Shown here in pieces: positions 58,705 through 64,000 of a stretch of DNA of 64,000 bases (its first letter is position 1; the number at the start of each line of letters is the position of its first letter). Position numbers and translations under genes: made by a program. Origin of the DNA: Rhizobium ruizarguesonis (GTDB lineage: Bacteria; Pseudomonadota; Alphaproteobacteria; Rhizobiales; Rhizobiaceae); contig NZ_PQIG01000078.1 in assembly GCF_012349115.1 (NCBI RefSeq), forward strand, positions 246,341 to 310,340, in the 5' to 3' direction. Below the pieces are notes generated by a model. That model was not told where the DNA came from and ran no database searches. It saw only the letters and a list, made by a program, of their open reading frames with translations.

Positions 58705-59592
58705 TTACTTGATCAGCGGCAGGATTGTCTCGGCAGTGATCCGCATCTGATCGTCGTAGAACTTCTCAGTGAGAAGGCTCGAGCCGTGGTCCTGGATAAA
58801 TTTCAGTTGCTCCGGCGGAATATCGACGGGGTTGCGCTCGACCATGTCCGGATATTTTGAGGCCGGCGTGCGGTCGACCGGAGCGACGAATTCGTTAGTG
58901 ACGGCGCCGTCGTACCCGATCTCCTTCAGCGTGCCGATGATCTTCGGCCAGTCGAGCTGGCCGAGGCCGGCGGCAAAACGATTGTTATCGGCGACGTGGA
59001 AGTCGAACAGGCGCTTTCCAGCGAGCCGGATCGCTTCATACATGTCTTCCTCCTCGATGTTCAGGTGGAAGGCATCAAGGCAAACCCCGCATTCAGGGCT
59101 GACGGCATCGGCGAGCGCCAGCGCTTGGGCGGCACGGTTGAAGAAATAGGTCTCGAAGCGGTTGAGCGGCTCGACGGCAATGCGCACGCCCCTCTTCTGG
59201 GCATGGGCAAAACACTCCTTGGTAGCGTCCACCACCCATGTCCACTCTTCTTCCTCGGTGCCATCCGGCACCACCTTTCCGACGGTCGCCGGCACCAGGG
59301 TGACGATCTCCCCCTCGAGTTCGCTGACCATGGTGATGACGCTCTTGACATAGTCCACCGACCTGGCGCGCTGGCCTTCATCCCTGGCGGCAAGATTGCG
59401 CTCGCCGAGCGTCAGGGTGACGGCACCCCAGCAGCGGATGCCGTGCTCTTTCAGCAGCGCGCGCGTCTCATTGACGTCGTATTGTGCCGGCTCGCCGGAT
59501 ATCTCGATGCTTTCGTAGCCATATTTCTTGATGCGCTTCAGCGTGACGGCGAGCGGCTCGGCCCGCATCCAGTTGTGTGTCGAAAGATGCAT
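58705..59592 (-). CDS. TIM-barrel sugar isomerase/epimerase (AP endonuclease 2 family)
   Basis: A 295-residue xylose-isomerase-like barrel. Typical acids and ligands: EISGEPAQYDVNE near the N-terminus, Glu in RIAVEPLNRFETYF, Asp/His in VCLDAFHLNIEEEDM, and His in LFDFHVADNNRF. This is the D-tagatose/D-psicose 3-epimerase-like layout, but substrates vary. GGGAGGACC precedes ATG 59592. It shares the L-N-R-F-E-x-Y-x-F-N motif with the divergent gene at 59939, so the two are paralogues facing each other across one regulatory region. Confidence 0.83.
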   Translation of the reverse strand: MHLSTHNWMRAEPLAVTLKRIKKYGYESIEISGEPAQYDVNETRALLKEHGIRCWGAVTLTLGERNLAARDEGQRARSVDYVKSVITMVSELEGEIVTLVPATVGKVVPDGTEEEEWTWVVDATKECFAHAQKRGVRIAVEPLNRFETYFFNRAAQALALADAVSPECGVCLDAFHLNIEEEDMYEAIRLAGKRLFDFHVADNNRFAAGLGQLDWPKIIGTLKEIGYDGAVTNEFVAPVDRTPASKYPDMVERNPVDIPPEQLKFIQDHGSSLLTEKFYDDQMRITAETILPLIK

Positions 59593-59685
59593 GAGGTCCT
59601 CCCAGACAGGTGCAGCACGGTCCACCGCCAATCGGGCGGCAAAAGGTCATGTTATCGTTGGCCACTCTCGCCATCCTCGGCAATC

Positions 59686-59696
59686 TGGTTTGGCCA
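59686..59696. promoter_or_regulatory. degenerate FadR/PdhR-type site
   Basis: TGGTTTGGCCA differs by one base from the TGGT-N3-ACCA core and lies 94 bases before the start of the leftward isomerase gene. It could be the site for the leftward operon. Confidence 0.35.
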
Positions 59697-59862
59697 ATTC
59701 TCGTTATCTGAAAGCTCTAGCTCAATTCTTAACCCTCTGCAAGACGGGGCCAAAAGGTCGATAATTCTTTAAACGATCGACATTTAATCCTGAATTTCCC
59801 GCTTAGGCGCAAATCCAGCATCCCAAGCGTGCAATTAACTGGCTTGACCAGATTCGAAGATT

Positions 59863-59873
59863 TGGTATGACCA
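59863..59873. promoter_or_regulatory. FadR/PdhR-type GntR operator, site C
   Basis: TGGTATGACCA, context ATTTGGTATGACCAGAT, 66 bases before the rightward isomerase start. The flanks ATT...AGAT are the same as at site B (49831), which strongly suggests one shared regulator. Confidence 0.72.
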
Positions 59874-59938
59874 GATTTGGAAAAGTGATAGGGTGTTAAA
59901 ATCGTCGCGCAGTGGCCGCAGGGCCAAGTGGAGGGGAG

Positions 59939-60790
59939 ATGAAGATTGGCATGTGCATGTTCCTCTGGACGACAAGTGTCGGCCGGAAACACGAGGCACT
60001 GTTACGCGATATCAAGGACACGGGGTTTGACGGTGTCGAGATCCCGATCTTTTCGGGCACACCCGACGACTACCATCGGCTGGCAGACATGCTTGACCGG
60101 ATCGGCCTGGAACGGACCGCCGTTTCCGCCATGGGCGATCCGCAGATGAACCTGATCGCCGCCGACGCCCAGACCCGCAGACGCGGCATCGACTACATGA
60201 AATGGGCCATCGACTGCAGCGATGCGCTGGGCGCGACGATGCTGAGCGGGCCGCTGCATTCGACGCTCGGCAAATTTTCGGGAAGCGGACCGAGCGCGGC
60301 GGAACTCAAGCGCTCGGTTTCCTCGCAACGCGCGATCGGCGATCATGCAGCAAAGCATGGCATCACGATCGGGCTTGAGGCGCTGAACCGCTTCGAATGC
60401 TACCTGTTCAACACGATGGACGATCTTGCGGCCCATATCGACGCGGTCGGACACCCGCATATCCGCGCCATGTACGACACGTTCCACAGCAATATCGAAG
60501 AGACCGACCCCATCGGCGCGTTCACGCGAAACAGTGATCACATCGTCCATGTCCACATTTCGGAGAACGACCGCGGCGTACCCGGTCGTGGCAACATTCC
60601 CTGGGCGGAGACGTTTAGGGCACTACGCGCGAGCGGCTACGACGGGTGGCTGACAATCGAGGCCTTCGGCCGGGCGCTCAAGGAGCTCGCCGCCGCAACA
60701 AAGGTCTGGCGCGACTTTTCCGAGACACCGGAATCGGTCTATCGCGAAGGCTACCGCCATATCCGCGATGGATGGCACGCGGCGGTATGA
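59939..60790 (+). CDS. TIM-barrel sugar isomerase/epimerase (D-psicose/tagatose epimerase-like)
   Basis: A 283-residue barrel protein: KIGMCMFLWTTSVGRKHEAL at the N-terminus, EIPIFSGTPDDYHRLADML, Glu in TIGLEALNRFECYLFNT, Asp/His in MYDTFHSNIEETDP, His in VHVHISENDRGVPGRG and the late Glu in WLTIEAFG. The S-E-N-D-R-G-x-P-G-x-G segment and terminal E-x-F-G are typical of ketose 3-epimerases (tagatose/psicose type). GGAGGGGAG precedes ATG 59939. The gene stands alone on this strand under the GntR-type site. Confidence 0.85.
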   Translation: MKIGMCMFLWTTSVGRKHEALLRDIKDTGFDGVEIPIFSGTPDDYHRLADMLDRIGLERTAVSAMGDPQMNLIAADAQTRRRGIDYMKWAIDCSDALGATMLSGPLHSTLGKFSGSGPSAAELKRSVSSQRAIGDHAAKHGITIGLEALNRFECYLFNTMDDLAAHIDAVGHPHIRAMYDTFHSNIEETDPIGAFTRNSDHIVHVHISENDRGVPGRGNIPWAETFRALRASGYDGWLTIEAFGRALKELAAATKVWRDFSETPESVYREGYRHIRDGWHAAV

Positions 60791-60959
60791 CTACCAACCG
60801 ATTCTCGCCGCGGTCGATAAGGGAACCATCGGCCTGAACGCTGCACTGGCAGGCACGCCTTACGCCTGAGCAATCAACTTCTGCCTGCTCTCATTGAGCA
60901 CCCAGGTTCCCTTGCATATCGGAGAGATTTCCGAAGGCGTCCGCTCAGGAGACATCCCC

Positions 60960-63445
60960 TCAGGAAACCAGGGACATCGGGGGGCGGGCGGCGGGCGATG
61001 CCTTGCGGATATCGGCGGTCTGAAAGTGGGAGATTCTTTCGTTCAACACGTCCACCTGATGCCGGAGCCGATGAATCTCCGCGGTGTTTTCCTCCACCAT
61101 GGCGGCATTGTGCTGGGTGATGTGCTCGACATCGCGAACGGCGTTGTTGACCTCGTCAATCCCCTTGTATTGCGTGGTCGTCGAAGACGAGATGACTTGC
61201 ACCAGCCCATTGATCGAGGTGAAATGGTCCATGATGGATGACAGCGCCTGGCCGGTCTCCTCGACGAGCTGGACGCCTGCGCCAACCTGTGATGCGCTGG
61301 TGGAAATCAGGCCCTTGATCTCACGGGCGGCCGTGGCGCAACGTTGCGCAAGCTCACGCACCTCCTGCGCGACGACAGCAAAGCCTCGGCCCGCCTCTCC
61401 AGCCCGGGCCGCTTCCACACCCGCGTTGAGCGCGAGGAGATTGGTCTGGAAAGCAATCTCGTCGATCACGCCGATGATGCTGGTGACTTTTTCGGATGAC
61501 CGGTTGATGGCGCCCATGGCGTCGATCGCCTTGGCGACAACGGCCGCGGAGTGCTCCGCCTGGCGGTGCGCCTCGGCGACCGAAAGCGACGTCTGACGGG
61601 CGTTTTCGGCCGTCGTTCGCACGCTGGCGGTGAGTTCGCCCAGCACCCGCGAACTCTCCTCGAGGGACGCGGCCTGTTGTTCCGTGCGGCGGGCCAGATC
61701 GTCGGCGGCGCCGGAAAGGTTGGTGCTGCCCTCGGCGATCTCGTAGGTCGTGTTGCGCACCTCGGCGAGCGTCAGGCGCAGCGCATCGATGGCGTGATTA
61801 TAGGTGCGCGCCATCGCGACATAATCTGTGGCCAGATCCTCGCTCATCACAGCTGCAAGGTTGCCATCGGCGAGTTTGCCGAGCATTTCCGACAGGGCGG
61901 TGAGAGCCTCGCTCTGTTCGGCCTCGATACGCGCCTGCTCAGCCGCGCGGCGGGCTTGCTCCAGTTCGTCTCGCGCCCTGTTTGTTTCGGCAAGCTCTTC
62001 CAGCCTGGTCTTCTCAAGCGCATGATCACGGAAGACGGTGACGGACCGGATCATGTCGCCGATCTCGTCGCCGCGCTTGCCGTCGCCGATCGGGACGTTC
62101 AGATCGCCGTCGGCCAGTCTCATCATCGTCTGGGTGATCCGCATCAGCGGCCCGCGCAGCGTTTCGATCAGCATGAGACCGCCGATGATCGCTAGCACGG
62201 TGCCCACAATCATTGCCGACAGCGACATTGTCGCCGAGCGCTGGCTGATTTCCTTGCCGCTCTCCTGCGCCGTGCTGACGAACTGCTCGAGCGTATGACT
62301 TGCCGACGCCACCAGCTCCGTCGCGGCCTCCTTGTTGCCCCGCCAGCGATCGGCGATCGATATCAAAAGCGACGTGTGCTTTTCGATTGCGGAAAGCGAC
62401 GGCTCGATTTTCTTGGCAAGATCCTGCAACGCGGCGTTTCGCCCGCTCAAAGGCACAAGCTTTGCAGCGCTTTCGCGCAGCGCCTTGAGATCTGTGAGAA
62501 CCGCATCCCTCGCTTCGGCATCCACCCGTCTGTTCAATTCGCTCAAGTGCAAGCGCAGATCGTCAATGGATTTGAAAGCGGCATTGACGATCGCCACCAT
62601 CGAGCGAAGCGTTGATATACTCGCATCCATGCCGGCAAAGCGCTCGATTGCCGTGTCCGCATTGGCAGCGGCGAGCTTTGCGTCAGATTGCTACCTTCCT
62701 TGGCCATTGCAGCGAGCCTGTCCAAGAGTGGATTCAGTAACGCGATCTGGCTTTGAGCCTTCTCGGACGCAAGCGTCACACTCGCGCCCGCTTCTTTGAC
62801 GAGCGGTGGCAGCAGGCTGCTGACGGCCTTGGCGAGATCCTCAGGGGTGGTTGCTCGTGCGGTTGCCTTGCGCAATTTCGCAATGCGCTCTCCGAGGCCC
62901 TTATAGGCCGAGGCATCGAGAAGAAGTGCCCGGACGAAGGCCTCTTTTCCGTTCGCCTGATCCTGAAGCACGTCGAGTTGCTGGCGGGCGCTCTGACTTT
63001 CCTTAAACAGCCGCGCCACCTCGTCGTCGATTGCCTGTTCCGTATTGGCGCGCTCCTGTGACACTGCCCATAATGTGTCGGCGCCGCCCTGCATCTTGGC
63101 CCCGAGTTCGCGCACCGCGGAGATCTGTTGCTTCTGCGCCGGATCGGCCAACATCGCATCAAGTGTCGCCGCGCCCTTCTCCTGATCCGAGATGCTGGCG
63201 ATCAACCAATCGCGCGTGGCAGCACTCGGAAGATCGGTAAACGCAGTCAGCGCGGATCGCAGTTGCTGAAAACTGGAAAGGGTTTCGATCGTCTGCCGGG
63301 TCAGGGTCATCTGGCCGTTGAGCGTACCGGCAGTGAAATAACCGAAAAGGCCGATGCCAGCTATCAGGACGATCAGGGGCACCAGAAACAAGAGGATCTT
63401 CGTCACGATCCGCATGCGTTGCAACAGTCGATCAATCAGCGCCAT
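60960..63445 (-). pseudogene. methyl-accepting chemotaxis protein gene with a one-base frameshift
   Basis: The 5' part (63445 to about 62690) encodes the cytoplasmic start, first membrane helix (ILLFLVPLIVLIAGIGLFGY) and the start of a helical periplasmic domain, then runs out of frame and stops at 62543. The 3' part (about 62685 to 60960) continues the helical domain in another frame (DAKLAAANADTAIERFAGMD). It then has the second membrane helix (MIVGTVLAIIGGLMLIETL, about 62165-62220), a HAMP domain and a complete signalling domain with the hairpin-tip motif LNAGVEAARAGEAGRGF. One extra base between 62684 and 62685 would join both parts into an 828-residue receptor. There is no C-terminal CheR-binding pentapeptide. 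It could be a true mutation or a sequence error. Confidence 0.85.
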
Positions 63446-63619
63446 GGATGGCCCCCGCCCCAGTAAAATTGGCTCTTTTCCGGCGCGACCTCTCGCCTTG
63501 GCTCACTGCACCGGCGGTCATGTCACGATGACCGCCGGTAGCAGGATCGCGCCAGGCCGCCATTGTAGTCACAACTGTTAAAAAAATGGTCAATGGTGTC
63601 GAGTTTGGCGCATGTGCGG
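63446..63619. other. upstream region of the chemoreceptor gene
   Basis: No gene. It must contain the chemoreceptor promoter. The stretch at about 63575-63590 (GTTAAAAAAATGG) is notably A-rich. I see no defined site. Confidence 0.35.
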
Positions 63620-63644
63620 CGAGGGCGCATTTTCAGCGCCCTCG
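63620..63644 (-). terminator. hairpin behind a leftward gene remnant
   Basis: CGAGGGCGC pairs perfectly with GCGCCCTCG across ATTTTCA (plus-strand reading). It lies ten bases past a reverse-strand stop codon at 63654, as expected for the end of a leftward transcript. Confidence 0.6.
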
Positions 63645-63653
63645 TCCCGTTAC

Positions 63654-63908
63654 TCAGCCAATGGCCATCAGGCTTGCATTGCTGCGGGCAGCCGCGGTGT
63701 TGATCGACGTCGACGCCTCCTCCAGCAGCCAATTCAAAGCACTAGGCTTCGGGATCGCCCGCCAATTCCTCGGTCGTCGCGGCGTGGACCAGCAGAAGCG
63801 GTCTGGCCGGTGAGCGATGAAGCTCAAACCCCACCGCTCGGGACGCAAGCCCAAGGTGTCTAAGAGGTAGCCTGAGCCTCCTCGAAATCCCTGAGCCGAC
63901 CCAAACAT
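63654..63908 (-). pseudogene. decayed leftward gene remnant, family unknown
   Basis: The last 28 codons before the stop at 63654 read like real protein (ALNWLLEEASTSINTAAARS and on to the end MAIG) and are followed by a terminator-like hairpin. Further upstream the coding-like pattern moves to another frame (LLLVHAATTEELAGDPEA, then a stop at about 63742), as if one frameshift separated the parts. Still further right, a third frame reads ELTQQMELERSLKRGRTLGL before a stop at 63909. I do not recognise the family. The picture is of a broken gene entering from the right, but the evidence is compositional only. Confidence 0.3.
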
Positions 63909-64000
63909 CTACATCCCGAGCCCCAAGGTCCTGCCCCGCTTCAGTGAGCGCTCCAACTCCATCTGCTGCGTGAGTTCTGCACGATGACTGCGGTCGGCAA

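Larger units (their letters stand above)
59593..59938. other. divergent regulatory region between the two isomerase genes
   Basis: No gene. The right half is AT-richer than average and contains a GntR-type site at 59863-59873; a degenerate copy lies at 59686-59696. A nine-base direct repeat GACCAGATT occurs at 59846 and 59869. Confidence 0.55.

Noticed and set aside
60960..63445. Programmed frameshift in the chemoreceptor gene
   Set aside because: No slippery heptamer or stimulatory structure is visible at the junction (CAATCTGACG on the coding strand), and chemoreceptors are not known to use one.

Overview
The window looks like part of the accessory genome (a megaplasmid or chromid) of a Rhizobium-type alphaproteobacterium, probably near R. 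leguminosarum / R. etli. This is inferred from the uniformly high GC, the dense operons of catabolic enzymes joined to ABC importers and GntR/LacI/TetR/Lrp regulators, and typical rhizobial families (DUF982, a two-ATPase GlpST-like sugar importer, Tm-1-like/TIM-barrel pairs). I see no rRNA, tRNA, CRISPR array, insertion sequence or replication origin.

Layout. (1) 1-3533: a LysR regulator followed by an HPP/CBS membrane protein and a DUF6522-like protein, then two small proteins. (2) 3565-11312: a GNAT acetyltransferase divergent from a six-gene operon (ArgE-type deacylase, 2-hydroxyacid dehydrogenase, cupin, aldehyde dehydrogenase, tartrate/isopropylmalate-type dehydrogenase, succinate-semialdehyde-type dehydrogenase). 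(3) 11708-19518: the most unusual block. A SARP-like regulator with TPR repeats precedes a PAP2/haloperoxidase-fold protein carrying an Asn-Lys repeat tract, a subtilisin-like protease, a protein resembling HExxH peptide-modifying enzymes, a ThiF/E1-like adenylyltransferase, a 65-residue Cys-containing protein and a DUF982 protein. I read it as a candidate peptide- or protein-modification system with no described counterpart that I know of.

(4) 19595-21551: an FAD amine oxidase and a HAD enzyme. (5) 21723-28047: a complete four-carbon sugar-acid (threonate/erythronate) pathway: OtnC and a LacI repressor facing an MFS transporter, LtnD, OtnI and OtnK, with three near-identical palindromic operators between them. 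(6) 28203-38912: GNAT, class III aminotransferase, HAD enzyme, a Dpp/Opp-type ABC importer, a convergent Lrp regulator and a second FAD amine oxidase, suggesting uptake and breakdown of an amine or amino-acid derivative.

(7) 39025-45095: alpha/beta hydrolase, aldehyde dehydrogenase, iron alcohol dehydrogenase and Ldh-family dehydrogenase in one operon, divergent from a GntR regulator and a DJ-1/PfpI protein. (8) 45168-49618: M24 metallohydrolase, cupin, TIM-barrel PEP-hydrolase-like protein and Tm-1-like protein, divergent from a TetR regulator. (9) 49991-60790: a sugar/polyol ABC importer with two different ATPases and a 67-residue membrane protein, then a 2-hydroxyacid dehydrogenase, FadR-type GntR regulator, enolase-superfamily dehydratase and two TIM-barrel isomerases. 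Matching TGGT-N3-ACCA sites lie before both halves, so this is probably one regulon. (10) 60960-64000: a chemoreceptor gene broken by a one-base frameshift, and a decayed gene remnant at the right edge.
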